From NCBI RefSeq assembly GCF_022414595.1, contig NZ_JADWYO010000015.1, positions 32,786 through 96,785 on the forward strand: a DNA stretch of 64,000 nt, written 5' to 3'. Each line of letters opens with the position of its first letter. The first letter of the stretch is position 1. The notes below the pieces were generated by a model. It did no database searches. It was given only the letters and a program-made list of their open reading frames with translations, and was not told where the DNA came from. The DNA is from Streptomyces sp. MUM 203J (GTDB lineage: Bacteria; Actinomycetota; Actinomycetes; Streptomycetales; Streptomycetaceae). A program made the translations under genes and the position numbers. Positions 17,929 to 28,949 of the stretch are shown piece by piece.

Positions 17929-19545
17929 TTACTTGACGGTGACCTGCGGCAGCTCGATGTCGCCGTGGAAGTCGACGACGACGTTGTCGACGCCCTTACC
18001 GTGGCCACCGTTGATGCGGTAGTACCACAGCGGGATCGACGGCATCTTCTCGAGCAGCTTCTTCTCGACCTCCTGGTAGGCCTTCACGGCCTCTTCCATG
18101 GAGGTGGCGTCGTCGCCCTTGGCCATCATCTCGTCGATCTCCTTGTCGGAGAAACGACCGTTGTTGGACTCGGCCTTGGAGTGGTACAGCTCCTTGAGGA
18201 AGTTGACGTTGACCGGGTAGTCGGCCACCCAGCCGCCGCGGTACATCGACTTCACCTGGTCGTTGTCGCGGGCCTCGAGGTCGGTCGGGAAGTCCGGCTT
18301 CGGGTCGCCGACGCAGTCCACACCGGTGGCGTTGCGGATGGACTCGCAGACCGCGGTCACCCACTCCTTGTGGCCGCCGTCGCTGTTGTACTGGATGAAC
18401 AGCTTGTTGTCGGGGACGCCGCCGCCCTCCTTGACAAGCTTCTTCGCCTTCTCCGGGTTGTACGTGAAGACGTCGGTGCCCAGGTCCTGGTTGCCCTTGA
18501 CCTGCGGCGGGGTCCAGCTGTTCGCCGGGGTGCGGGTGTTGTTCAGGACGGTCTTGGTGATCGTGTCACGGTCGATCGCCATGGACAGACCCTGGAGGAC
18601 CTTGGGGTCGATGTCCTTGAACGTCTTGCTGTAGAACGCCGGGACCAGCGTCTGGATGGCCGAGTACGGCTGCTCGATGGCGCCGTCGCCCAGGTCCTGC
18701 TTGTACTTCGGCAGGTCCGTCGGGCCGACCTGGCGGATGATGTCCAGGTTGCCGGAGACGACGTCGCGGTAGGCGGCCTCGACCGTGGCGTAGTTCTTGA
18801 ACTGGATGCCCTTGTTGGCAGCCTTGTTCGGGCCCTTGTAGTCGTCGAAGGCCTTGACCTGGATGAGCTTCTTGTGGTCCCACTTCTCGAACTGGTAGGG
18901 ACCGTTGCCGACCGGCTTCTGGCCGAACGCCTTCGGGTCGTCGAAGAAGACCTTCGGGAGCGGGGCCCAGGTCGCGTAGCCCAGCTTGTAGTTGAAGTAC
19001 GGGACCTTCGTCTTCAGCGTGATGGTGAAGGTGGTGTCGTCGATCGCCTTCAGGCCCGACATCTTGTCGGCCTTCGGGTCACCCTTCTCCGGGTGGACGT
19101 CGTCGTAGCCCTCGATGTCCGAGAACCAGAAGGAGTTCTGCTGCTTGTTCTTGGCGTTGGCGTACCAGTTCCACGCGTCGATGTACGACTGCGAGGTGAC
19201 GGCCTCGCCGTTGTGGAACTTCCAGCCCTCCTTGAGCTTGACGGTCCACACCTTGGAGTCCTCGGTCTCGACGGACTCGGCGTTCGTGAGAACGATCTCG
19301 CCGTTGCCGTCGAAGTCGAGCAGCTGGGTGAAGAGCGACTGGATGACGTACGAACCGTTGGACTCGTTCGTGTCGGCCGGGATCAGCGGCTTCTGCGGCT
19401 CACCGACATCGATCGAGACATAACCGGCCGGCTTGCCGCTGCTGTCGTTCTTGCTGTCGTCACTCTTGCTTCCACCGCAAGCAGTGGCGGCCATGGCAAC
19501 GGCGATCGCGCCTGCCACCCACTTGGCGCTCTTCGCACCCCGCAT
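17929..19545 (-). CDS. Oligopeptide-binding lipoprotein, SBP_bac_5 family (cassette II, BldKB-like)
   Basis: The receptor of cassette II, 538 residues from the ATG at 19545 (AGGAGG 7 nt upstream; an ATG at 19566 is in frame but poorly placed). The signal MRGAKSAKWVAGAIAVAM ends in the lipobox AATAC. SBP_bac_5 hallmarks are NGPYQFEKWDHKKLIQVKAF, the VLQGLSMAIDRDTI helix and GGWVADYPVNVNFLKELYH. The mature protein is lysine- and aspartate-rich compared with its neighbours, typical of abundant secreted receptors. BldKB of S. coelicolor is the receptor for an extracellular developmental signal; this protein is a good candidate orthologue by location, but I could not align them. Confidence 0.92.
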   Translation of the reverse strand: MRGAKSAKWVAGAIAVAMAATACGGSKSDDSKNDSSGKPAGYVSIDVGEPQKPLIPADTNESNGSYVIQSLFTQLLDFDGNGEIVLTNAESVETEDSKVWTVKLKEGWKFHNGEAVTSQSYIDAWNWYANAKNKQQNSFWFSDIEGYDDVHPEKGDPKADKMSGLKAIDDTTFTITLKTKVPYFNYKLGYATWAPLPKVFFDDPKAFGQKPVGNGPYQFEKWDHKKLIQVKAFDDYKGPNKAANKGIQFKNYATVEAAYRDVVSGNLDIIRQVGPTDLPKYKQDLGDGAIEQPYSAIQTLVPAFYSKTFKDIDPKVLQGLSMAIDRDTITKTVLNNTRTPANSWTPPQVKGNQDLGTDVFTYNPEKAKKLVKEGGGVPDNKLFIQYNSDGGHKEWVTAVCESIRNATGVDCVGDPKPDFPTDLEARDNDQVKSMYRGGWVADYPVNVNFLKELYHSKAESNNGRFSDKEIDEMMAKGDDATSMEEAVKAYQEVEKKLLEKMPSIPLWYYRINGGHGKGVDNVVVDFHGDIELPQVTVK

Positions 19546-19897
19546 GGGTTCCTCCTCATGAGTCACTTGTCACTGAATGAGAGGCATGCGCGAGCGACCG
19601 ACACCCCTGACGGCGTTCGCGCACCTGCCCCTGTGTGTGCTCGTGAGTCGGCGCGCTCCCCACAGCGCGTGACCCATTGACCCGAGCTCAGTGGAGCCAA
19701 CTATTAAGTACGACGGGTCCGTAAACCACACTTAAAGGGTCTCGTTTTGACAACATCACTCCACCCCGGGTGACCGAAATCCGGACAAAACGATCACAGA
19801 CAGACACCCGCGAAACGGACTGTTAACCCATGTTCCGGTGCGCGGAGATCGATATCCGGACAGCGCCGGGGAGGCGGAGGGGCAAACGGATTGACGA
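19546..19897. promoter_or_regulatory. Upstream region of cassette II with an AT-rich island
   Basis: No gene is seen. An unusually AT-rich stretch around 19700-19760 contains TTAAGT (19704-19709) and ACTTAA (19730-19735), a 6-bp inverted repeat with a 20-nt spacer, and probably holds the promoter and operator of the receptor gene. The specific -10/-35 cannot be assigned with confidence. Confidence 0.45.
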
Positions 19898-19939
19898 AGG
19901 GCCCGGCCCTGTGTCGGATGCGACACAGGGCCGGGCCCT
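19898..19939 (-). terminator. Strong hairpin terminator after typA
   Basis: A perfect 19-bp stem (19898-19916 with 19921-19939) and GATG loop lie 20 nt after the typA stop. Confidence 0.92.
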
Positions 19940-19958
19940 CGGGCCGGGACGGGAACCG

Positions 19959-21866
<1,908 letters not shown>

Positions 21867-22081
21867 GAGTGGCTGGCGCTTCTCTCGGATCGTGGGTGCG
21901 GCGTCTCTTTTTCCTCAGTACGCCCGCCGGGCAGATGCGCCACGGCTGTGTCCCATGGTACGGGGCTGCCGCGCGAACGGCGCCCCGGGCATGATCGGGG
22001 AGCTTTCCCCGGGCCCCCGGGGCCGCCCCGCAGGGGGCTTTCCCCGCACCGCCGCTCCCCGGGAGCGGGGCCGCTTCCCCG

Positions 22082-22139
22082 GCGCCTCCTCGGGCTCCGG
22101 TGGGACCGGGTCCGGTCCCACCGGAGCCCGAGGAGGCGC
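22082..22139. terminator. Exceptionally long perfect hairpin (28-bp stem)
   Basis: Positions 22082-22109 are perfectly complementary to 22112-22139, leaving only two unpaired bases between the arms, in effect a 58-bp palindrome. It lies downstream of the solute-binding lipoprotein gene on the minus strand. It may be a terminator or insulator for typA; its perfection is unusual. Confidence 0.7.
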
Positions 22140-22162
22140 ACCGGAAGCACGATCAGGAGGGT

Positions 22163-22181
22163 CCGGGGGGCGAAGCCCCGG
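22163..22181 (-). terminator. Short hairpin directly after the orphan lipoprotein gene
   Basis: CCGGGG (22163-22168) pairs with CCCCGG (22176-22181) around a 7-nt loop, 9 nt after the stop at 22191. On the minus strand the loop includes CTTCG, common in Streptomyces terminators. Confidence 0.6.
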
Positions 22182-22190
22182 TCTCGGAGG

Positions 22191-24581
22191 CTACTTCTTC
22201 TCCGGCGCCCGGAAGCCCACGTTCTCGTACCGCGGCGTCCTGAACCCGAACGCCCCCGCGTTCACCACCGTCCTCTTCACCGCCACCAACTGCGGACGCT
22301 GGTAGAGCGGAATGGACCCGGCCGCCGCCCAGATGCGCGCGTCGGCCTGCCGTACGAGATCCCGCGCGGCCTTCTCGTCCAGCTCCGCCGCCGCCTGCTC
22401 GAAGAGCTGGTCGATGTGGTCGGTGCCGACCCGGGTGTAGTTCTGCTCGACGAGCAGGGAGCCGTCCGTCGCGGGCGACGGCTTCGCGAAGATAGGACGG
22501 CCGTCGGTGGCCGGGTAGGCCGTGCCGGGCCAGGAGTAGAGCGCCAGGTCGTAGTCGCCGGAGGCGATGTGGTCCTTGAAGAAGCTGTCGTCGGAGACCT
22601 TCACGATCTCGGTGCGGATGCCGATCCGGTCCAGCATCCGCACGATCCGGTCGCCGACCGTGCGCAGGGCCTCGGAGCCGGGGCCCGAGGGAAGCACGAA
22701 GCGCAGGCTCAGCGGCTGACCGTCTTTGCCGAGCGGCCCGGCGGCGGCCCGCGCCGACTCGGGATCGGCGGGGGCGGGGGCGGCGGTGCCCCGGGGGGCG
22801 TAGGCGCCGGGAACTCCGTCGGCCCTGGCCGTCTGGCCGGGGCCGGAGCCGTCCTTGGCGTCGGCCTCGCCGTCGGCCCCGCCCGCGGCGGCTTCCGCCT
22901 TCGCGCCGGTCAGGGCCTCCGTGAGCGCGCGGGCCTGGCGCACGAGGGCGCTGTGGAGGGCGGCCACGGGTGCGGGGGCCAGGATGTGCGTGTTCTTCTC
23001 GTCGCCGCTCCTGGCGTCGTCGCCGCTCTTGTCGTCGCCCACGATGTACAGGCCCTCGTCGGAGGCCCGGTCGGCGGCCTTGTCGGAGGCCGTTTCCGCC
23101 GCCGCACGTGCCGTCGGCGACGGGCTGCCGGAGGCCGCCCCGCCCGGCCCGGACGGCGACCCGGAGGCCGGGGCCTTCGACGCCTCCGCGCCCGCCTTCG
23201 TCCCGTCCTTGGGCGTCGCCGTCGCCCGCGCGCCCGCCGTGGTCCAGCCCGCGTCCGCGAGCAGCGCGAGGGCCTCCTCCGTGTCCTGTCCGCCCAGGGC
23301 GCCGCTGCTGTCGGCGTACGCGGCCTGCCCGGCCAGCGCCAGGTGCGAGCCGACCGGCTCGGCGGGCAGCCCCAGCGGGTCCAGCACCGCCTCGGCCAGC
23401 TCCTGCCGGTCCAGCGCCCGGGCCACCGCGCGGCGCACCCGCTCGTCGGCCAGCGGCCCGGCCTCGCCGTTCAGGGCCAGCTGGGTGTAGGCGGGCTCCA
23501 GGGTCTTGCGGACGACGTAGCCGCGCAGGGCGGCCTGCTCGGCGGCGTACGCGGCGAAGGCCGCCTGGTTCTGCTCGCGGGCCTCCCGCTCCTCGGCGGC
23601 CTTGTCCTCGTCGGATCCGTAGGCGACCGCCCATGACCGGATCGCGTCGGCCGGGGTGATCGTGACGCCCGGCCCGTGGGCGAGCGGCCCCGCGCCCCCG
23701 GCGTCCTTGGCGGCACGGGCGATCCGGGCGGCCACGGAGGGATCGATCTCCGCGATGTCGAGCGTGCCCCCGGCGAGGGCGGCGGCCCGCTTCTCGCGCG
23801 GGACGGCGCGCAGGACCAGGGTCTGGAGCTTGGGTGCGGCACCCCACCACCGCGGGTTGCGGACCAGGGTGACGGACTTGGCCTTGCTGTCGGTCGCCTT
23901 GATCTGGAAGGGCCCGGCGGTCTGCGCGAGCTTGGTGCGGGCCCTGTCGTTGAAGGCGTCCGGCGAGCCCATCACCTCTTTGGGGTAGAGCGGTGAGAAC
24001 AGCGCCTTCCAGTCACCGTAGGGCTTGCTGAAGGTGACCCGGACCTGGAGGTCGTCGGCGCCGCGCTCGATCTTCGCGATGCGCTCGTAACCGGCGTTGC
24101 GGGCGGTCCAGTACGCGCTGTTCCTGCCGTTCAGGGCGCGCCACTGGGCGACGAAGTCGGGGGCGCCGATCTCCCGGCCGTCGCTCCACACGGCCTGCTG
24201 GTGGAGCTTGTAGAGCACGACCTGCCGGGGCTCGCGCTCGACGATCTCCGCGGACTCCAGGTAGTCCGGGTTGAGCCGGGGCCTGCCGCGCTCGTCGAGG
24301 GTGAAGAGCGTGGGCAGCACGGCTCCGGTGACCCGGCTCGTGGCGGCGTCGGCGTCCGCCTGGAAGGCGTTCAGCGTGCTCGGCAGGGCGTCGACGGCCC
24401 AGCGGAGGGTTCCGCCGTCGGCGGTGCGGTCGCGCGCTGTCGGCGCGATATCCACGGGGGCGGCGGCCTCGGAGCGGTTCTCCTCGTCCCCGGAGCCGCA
24501 GCCGGCGAGCACGGAGACGGCGAGGACCCCGCTCGTGAGAAGCGCGGCGGTCCTGGTGGGGCGGGCGCCGACCTGGGACAT
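22191..24581 (-). CDS. Orphan solute-binding lipoprotein of the SBP_bac_5 family with a long insertion
   Basis: A 796-residue lipoprotein: signal with [15 protein letters not shown] then lipobox VLAGC near residue 28. SBP_bac_5 features include [55 protein letters not shown] and the [18 protein letters not shown] helix. It is about 250 residues longer than the importer receptors nearby. Roughly residues 447-617 are an Ala/Gly/Ser/Asp/Lys-rich insertion that interrupts the domain after the DAGW motif; the fold resumes at [12 protein letters not shown] and closes with [16 protein letters not shown] and [15 protein letters not shown]. No permease or ATPase gene accompanies it, so it may borrow a transporter or act as a sensor or scavenger. 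Confidence 0.88.
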   Translation of the reverse strand: MSQVGARPTRTAALLTSGVLAVSVLAGCGSGDEENRSEAAAPVDIAPTARDRTADGGTLRWAVDALPSTLNAFQADADAATSRVTGAVLPTLFTLDERGRPRLNPDYLESAEIVEREPRQVVLYKLHQQAVWSDGREIGAPDFVAQWRALNGRNSAYWTARNAGYERIAKIERGADDLQVRVTFSKPYGDWKALFSPLYPKEVMGSPDAFNDRARTKLAQTAGPFQIKATDSKAKSVTLVRNPRWWGAAPKLQTLVLRAVPREKRAAALAGGTLDIAEIDPSVAARIARAAKDAGGAGPLAHGPGVTITPADAIRSWAVAYGSDEDKAAEEREAREQNQAAFAAYAAEQAALRGYVVRKTLEPAYTQLALNGEAGPLADERVRRAVARALDRQELAEAVLDPLGLPAEPVGSHLALAGQAAYADSSGALGGQDTEEALALLADAGWTTAGARATATPKDGTKAGAEASKAPASGSPSGPGGAASGSPSPTARAAAETASDKAADRASDEGLYIVGDDKSGDDARSGDEKNTHILAPAPVAALHSALVRQARALTEALTGAKAEAAAGGADGEADAKDGSGPGQTARADGVPGAYAPRGTAAPAPADPESARAAAGPLGKDGQPLSLRFVLPSGPGSEALRTVGDRIVRMLDRIGIRTEIVKVSDDSFFKDHIASGDYDLALYSWPGTAYPATDGRPIFAKPSPATDGSLLVEQNYTRVGTDHIDQLFEQAAAELDEKAARDLVRQADARIWAAAGSIPLYQRPQLVAVKRTVVNAGAFGFRTPRYENVGFRAPEKK

Positions 24582-24792
24582 GACGTGTACCTCTTCGTCC
24601 GGTTCGGGAATTTAGAGATGATCACACCTATTGCCCATACACTGAAGACGACACGGAGGGCGAAGCGGCGGCGACACGTCGACACGGGCCCCGAAGCCCA
24701 CCCGTGCGGCCCAATGTCTCCGCCCGAGGTGTCCGGAAGCGGTGCACGCGGAACAGTGGAATCCGTGCACGCGCACTTCACAACGAGGGGCG

Positions 24793-24821
24793 TGACACGC
24801 GACACTTCCAGGCGCGTGTCA
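24793..24821. promoter_or_regulatory. Perfect 9-bp inverted repeat upstream of the small coiled-coil gene
   Basis: TGACACGCG (24793-24801) and CGCGTGTCA (24813-24821) form a perfect inverted repeat with an 11-nt spacer, ending 33 nt before the ATG at 24855. The 20-bp centre-to-centre spacing of the arms places them on the same DNA face, as for a dimeric regulator. Confidence 0.5.
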
Positions 24822-24854
24822 GCCGCCCGCGATTCGCGGAAGTGAGGGCAACGA

Positions 24855-25094
24855 ATGTCGCTCCAGGACGATTTGACCGCAGTCAAGCGCAGCCTCGACG
24901 AGCTGGTCCGCTCGGTGGGACAGCTCGAACGGGATCTGGCGCGGGAGAAGGGGACCCAGCCGCCGCCGTCCGGGACCGCGCAGCGGCCCGCGGCCGAGCC
25001 GATGGTGTCCGTGCCGGACACGCCGTATGACGCGTCCAAGTGGCGCGGCGCGGAGGACGAGGGCCTGGGCCACCCGGGGCGGCACGCGCCGTAG
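24855..25094 (+). CDS. Small coiled-coil protein, 79 residues
   Basis: The ATG follows GTGAGGG at a normal distance. The first 35 residues (LQDDLTAVKRSLDELV, then VGQLERDLAREK) have heptad spacing of leucines and valines and should form a short amphipathic or coiled-coil helix. The rest is Pro/Gly-rich with a YDASKWRGAEDEGLG motif that looks conserved in type. No signal or membrane segment. Function unknown; it is divergent from the orphan lipoprotein gene and precedes the succinate dehydrogenase genes by about 240 nt. Confidence 0.7.
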   Translation: MSLQDDLTAVKRSLDELVRSVGQLERDLAREKGTQPPPSGTAQRPAAEPMVSVPDTPYDASKWRGAEDEGLGHPGRHAP

Positions 25095-25333
25095 CGCCGG
25101 CCCGCCGCGGTTCCGCGCCGGGGCGGGCAGGGGTGACCGTCCGGCAGCCCTGCGGGCCTGAAGGCCGCCCCGCCGCGCCCGCTCGTTCCGCCCCGGGGGT
25201 TCCCCTCTGGCGGAGGGACGTGTCCCCGAGGCGGGGACGGCGGTACCGGCCCCGGGCGGCACGGCGAATCGGCGACACGGCGACACACACTGCACGCCCG
25301 CAGCAGGAGAAACCGTCACTCCCGGAGGGCCCC

Positions 25334-26143
25334 TTGGCCACAGGTACTGAACCGCCAGGTGTGCACAGCCCGGGGCGGGCCGCCATCGCGGCCCGCCACC
25401 TCCGTACCGACAGGTGGTGGCTGGCACCCGCCGCCACCGCGGCTGGACTGCTCGCCTTCGTCGTCTACTCGACCTGGCGGGCGTTCGCGAACGCCGACTA
25501 CTACGCCGCCCCCTACGTCTCCCCGTTCTACTCGCCCTGCCTCGCGGAGAACTGCGTCCCCATGCAGGACGGCCCCAACTGGGCGCTTTTCGGGAGCTGG
25601 TGGAGCCTCTCCCCCGCCCTGCTGATCCTGGTCTTCCCGCTCGGCTTCCGGCTGACCTGCTACTACTACCGCAAGGCCTACTACCGGGGTTTCTGGGCGT
25701 CTCCCCCGGCCTGCGCGGTGGCCGAGCCGCATCGCGCGTACAGCGGCGAGACCCGCTTCCCGCTGATCCTCCAGAACATCCACCGGTACTTCTTCTACGC
25801 CGCCCTGCCGGTCGCCGGAATCCTCACGTACGACACGGTGCTGGCCTTCCGGGACGCCTCCTACGCCTGGGGCCACATGGGTCTGGGCACGGTCGTGTTC
25901 CTGGTCAACATCGTGCTGATCTGGGCGTACACCCTGTCCTGCCACTCCTGCCGGCACATCGTCGGCGGCAGGCTCCGGCACTTCTCGAAGCACCCCGTCC
26001 GCTACCGCGCGTGGACCTGGGTGGGGCGGCTGAACGCCCGCCACATGCAGCTGGCCTGGGCGTCCCTGCTGAGCGTCGCCGTCGCGGACCTGTATGTGTA
26101 CCTGCTCGCGACCGGTGCCTTCGACGACCCGCGCTTCTTCTAG
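25334..26143 (+). CDS. Succinate dehydrogenase/fumarate reductase cytochrome b membrane subunit
   Basis: The gene precedes the flavoprotein and iron-sulfur genes and encodes about 269 residues from a TTG at 25334 (GGAGGG 5 nt upstream); the open frame extends further but without coding bias. Five membrane spans are visible: WLAPAATAAGLLAFVVYSTW, SLSPALLILVFPLGFRL, YFFYAALPVAGILTYDTVL, MGLGTVVFLVNIVLIWAYTL and LAWASLLSVAVADLYVYLL. Histidines in NIHRYFF, AWGHMG and SCHSCRHIVGG are candidate haem ligands. This single large subunit resembles the five-helix type of membrane anchor that carries two haems. Located in the cytoplasmic membrane with quinone interaction. Confidence 0.85.
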   Translation: MATGTEPPGVHSPGRAAIAARHLRTDRWWLAPAATAAGLLAFVVYSTWRAFANADYYAAPYVSPFYSPCLAENCVPMQDGPNWALFGSWWSLSPALLILVFPLGFRLTCYYYRKAYYRGFWASPPACAVAEPHRAYSGETRFPLILQNIHRYFFYAALPVAGILTYDTVLAFRDASYAWGHMGLGTVVFLVNIVLIWAYTLSCHSCRHIVGGRLRHFSKHPVRYRAWTWVGRLNARHMQLAWASLLSVAVADLYVYLLATGAFDDPRFF

Positions 26144-26160
26144 AAAAGGGTGCCTTCTTG

Positions 26161-28074
26161 ATGACGCAAGCGGAACGGCAGCAGTGGGACGTCGTGGTCG
26201 TCGGTGCGGGGGGCGCCGGGCTGCGCGCGGCGGTCGAGGCCCGGGAGCGCGGCGCCCGTACCGCTGTGATCTGCAAGTCTCTGTTCGGCAAGGCGCACAC
26301 GGTGATGGCCGAGGGCGGCATCGCCGCGTCCATGGCCAACGTCAACCCGGGCGACAACTGGCAGGTGCACTTCCGCGACACCATGCGGGGCGGCAAGTTC
26401 CTCAACCAGTGGCGGATGGCCGAGCTGCACGCGCGCGAGGCGCCGGACCGGGTGTGGGAGCTGGAGACCTGGGGCGCCCTCTTCGACCGTACGAAGGACG
26501 GGCGCATCTCCCAGCGCAACTTCGGCGGCCACGAGTACCCACGCCTCGCCCATGTGGGCGACCGGACGGGCCTGGAGCTGATCCGCACCCTCCAGCAGAA
26601 GACGGTCTCCCTCCAGCAGGAGGACAAGGAGGAGTACGGCGACTACGAGGCCCGGCTGAAGATCTTCCAGGAGTGCACGGTCACACGGATCCTCAAGGAC
26701 CCGGACGGCCGGGTCTCCGGTGTCTTCTGCTACGAACGCGAGTCCGGGCGCTTCTTCGTGCTGGAGGCCCCGGCGGTGATCCTGGCGACGGGCGGGATCG
26801 GCAAGTCGTTCAAGGTGACCTCCAATTCCTGGGAGTACACGGGCGACGGCCACGCACTGGCACTGCTGGCCGGGGCGCCGCTGCTGAACATGGAGTTCGT
26901 GCAGTTCCACCCGACGGGCATGGTCTGGCCGCCGTCGGTGAAGGGCATCCTCGTCACCGAGTCCGTGCGCGGCGACGGCGGGGTGCTCAGGAACTCCGAG
27001 GGCAGGCGCTTCATGTTCGACTACATCCCGGACGTCTTCAGGGAGAAGTACGCGGAGACGGCGGACGAGGGCGACCGCTGGTACGACGACCCGGACCACA
27101 ACCGCCGCCCGCCGGAGCTGCTGCCGCGCGACGAGGTGGCGCGGGCCATCAACGCGGAGGTGAAGGCGGGGCGAGGCTCCCCGCACGGCGGGGTGTTCCT
27201 GGACGTGTCGTCCCGGCTCCCGGCGGAGGAGATCAGGCGGAGGCTGCCGTCGATGTACCACCAGTTCCGGGAGCTGGCGGATGTCGACATCACGGCCGAG
27301 CCGATGGAGGTGGGCCCGACCTGCCACTACGTGATGGGCGGCGTCGCGGTCGACTCCGACACGGCCGCGGCGGTCGGGGTGCCCGGGCTGTTCGCGGCCG
27401 GTGAGGTGGCGGGCGGTATGCACGGCTCGAACCGGCTGGGCGGCAACTCGCTGTCGGACCTGCTGGTGTTCGGGCGGCGGGCGGGCCTGCACGCGGCGGA
27501 GTACGCGGCCGGGGTGACCGCGCGCCCCGGCGTGGCCGAGGACCTGGTCGCGGAGGCGGCACGGGAGGCGCTGCGCCCCTTCGGCGCGGACGGCACGGCC
27601 GGCGAGGGCCCGGCGGAGAACCCGTACACCCTCCACCAGGAACTCCAGCAGGCCATGAACGACCTGGTCGGCATCATCCGCCGGGCGGAGGAGATGGAAC
27701 GGGCGCTGGAGAAGCTGGCCGGGCTGCGGGCGCGGGCTGCGCGGGCCGCGGTCGAGGGCCACCGGCAGTTCAACCCGGGCTGGCACCTGGCGCTGGACCT
27801 GCGGAACATGCTGCTGGTCAGCGAGTGCGTGGCGCGCGCGGCACTGGAGCGCACGGAGAGCCGGGGCGGGCACACCCGGGAGGACTTCCCCTCGATGGCG
27901 CGGGAGTGGCGCAGGGCGAACCTGCTGTGCCGCCTGGCGGACGCGGACTTCGCCGACGGCGGCCGGATCGCCCTGGAACGGACGGCGGCCGAGCCGATCC
28001 GCCCCGACCTCCTGGACCTGTTCGAGAAGGAGGAGCTGGTCAAGTACCTCGCGGAGGAGGAGCTGAGCGCATGA
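26161..28074 (+). CDS. sdhA: Succinate dehydrogenase/fumarate reductase flavoprotein subunit
   Basis: This 637-residue subunit oxidises succinate (or reduces fumarate) using covalent FAD. The Rossmann motif DVVVVGAGGAGLRAA starts at residue 10. GKAHTVMAEGGIAAS carries the histidine that usually binds FAD covalently. EFVQFHPTGM, LVTESVRGDGGVLRN and MHGSNRLGGNSLSDLLVFG are the conserved substrate and FAD-binding blocks, and NPGWHLALDLRNMLLVSE lies in the helical C-terminal domain. Its stop overlaps the start of the iron-sulfur gene (ATGA). The set is of the non-canonical type with a large single cytochrome subunit, so it may be a second enzyme beside a four-subunit Sdh elsewhere; that is inference. 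Confidence 0.95.
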   Translation: MTQAERQQWDVVVVGAGGAGLRAAVEARERGARTAVICKSLFGKAHTVMAEGGIAASMANVNPGDNWQVHFRDTMRGGKFLNQWRMAELHAREAPDRVWELETWGALFDRTKDGRISQRNFGGHEYPRLAHVGDRTGLELIRTLQQKTVSLQQEDKEEYGDYEARLKIFQECTVTRILKDPDGRVSGVFCYERESGRFFVLEAPAVILATGGIGKSFKVTSNSWEYTGDGHALALLAGAPLLNMEFVQFHPTGMVWPPSVKGILVTESVRGDGGVLRNSEGRRFMFDYIPDVFREKYAETADEGDRWYDDPDHNRRPPELLPRDEVARAINAEVKAGRGSPHGGVFLDVSSRLPAEEIRRRLPSMYHQFRELADVDITAEPMEVGPTCHYVMGGVAVDSDTAAAVGVPGLFAAGEVAGGMHGSNRLGGNSLSDLLVFGRRAGLHAAEYAAGVTARPGVAEDLVAEAAREALRPFGADGTAGEGPAENPYTLHQELQQAMNDLVGIIRRAEEMERALEKLAGLRARAARAAVEGHRQFNPGWHLALDLRNMLLVSECVARAALERTESRGGHTREDFPSMAREWRRANLLCRLADADFADGGRIALERTAAEPIRPDLLDLFEKEELVKYLAEEELSA

Positions 28075-28862
28075 CGTCGCCCGAGGGACAGGGACAGGGA
28101 CCGTACGAGGCTCACTTCAAGGTGTGGCGCGGGGACGCGGACGGCGGCGGTCTGGAGGACTTCCGGGTGGAGGTCCACGAGGGCGAGGTCGTCCTCGACA
28201 TCATCCACCGCCTCCAGGCCACCCAGGCACCGGACCTTGCGGTGCGGTGGAACTGCAAGGCCGGCAAGTGCGGCTCGTGCAGCGCGGAGATCAACGGGCG
28301 GCCCCGGCTGCTGTGCATGACCCGCATGTCGGTGTTCACCCGGGACGAGACGGTCACGGTCACCCCGCTGCGGGCGTTCCCGGTGCTGCGGGACCTGGTC
28401 ACGGACGTGTCGTACAACTACGCCAAGGCCCGGGAGGTCCCGGCCTTCGTGCCGCCCGCGGGGCTGGCGCCGGGCGACTACCGGATGCACCAGCAGGATG
28501 TCGCCCGCTCCCAGGAGTTCCGCAAGTGCATCGAGTGCTTCCTGTGCCAGGACACCTGCCACGTGGTGCGGGACCACGAGGACAACAAACCGGCCTTCGC
28601 GGGCCCGCGCTTCCTGATGCGCGTCGCGGAACTGGACATGCACCCCCTGGACGCGGCGTCCGAGAAGGGCCTGGACCGCCGCCGCACCGCGCAGGAGGAG
28701 CACGGGCTGGGCTACTGCAACATCACCAAGTGCTGCACCGAGGTGTGCCCCGAGGAGATCAGGATCACCGACAACGCGCTGATCCCGCTGAAGGAGCGGG
28801 CGGTGGACCGGAAGTACGACCCGCTGGTGTGGCTGGGGAACCGGATCCGGCGGCGGGGGTGA
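28071..28862 (+). CDS. sdhB: Succinate dehydrogenase/fumarate reductase iron-sulfur subunit
   Basis: A 263-residue electron-transfer subunit linking the flavin to the quinone site. The [2Fe-2S] ligands lie in WNCKAGKCGSCSAEING and LLCMTRM. The second half has CIECFLCQDTC and CCTEVCPEEI, supplying the [4Fe-4S] and a second tri- or tetranuclear cluster. ATGA overlap with the flavoprotein gene indicates translational coupling. The C-terminus is basic (NRIRRRG). Third gene of the membrane subunit - flavoprotein - iron-sulfur operon. Confidence 0.95.
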   Translation: MTSPEGQGQGPYEAHFKVWRGDADGGGLEDFRVEVHEGEVVLDIIHRLQATQAPDLAVRWNCKAGKCGSCSAEINGRPRLLCMTRMSVFTRDETVTVTPLRAFPVLRDLVTDVSYNYAKAREVPAFVPPAGLAPGDYRMHQQDVARSQEFRKCIECFLCQDTCHVVRDHEDNKPAFAGPRFLMRVAELDMHPLDAASEKGLDRRRTAQEEHGLGYCNITKCCTEVCPEEIRITDNALIPLKERAVDRKYDPLVWLGNRIRRRG

Positions 28863-28936
28863 CGGCCGGCCCTCGGGGGGACCGGCGGCGGAGCCGCGGG
28901 GACCTTCGCCCGGTCGCGGCGGCCCCCGCCCCGGCT

Positions 28937-28942
28937 TAGCCT
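28937..28942 (+). promoter_or_regulatory. Possible -10 element of a leaderless promoter
   Basis: TAGCCT precedes the GTG at 28950 by 7 nt, and no ribosome site is present between them. Confidence 0.35.
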
Positions 28943-28949
28943 CACAGGT

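Larger units (their letters stand above)
21867..22190. other. Hairpin-rich intergenic region of about 320 bp
   Basis: Contains the typA promoter region near 21870-21950, several GC-rich self-complementary segments, and the two hairpins annotated separately. No open frame with coding bias and a ribosome site was found. Confidence 0.6.
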
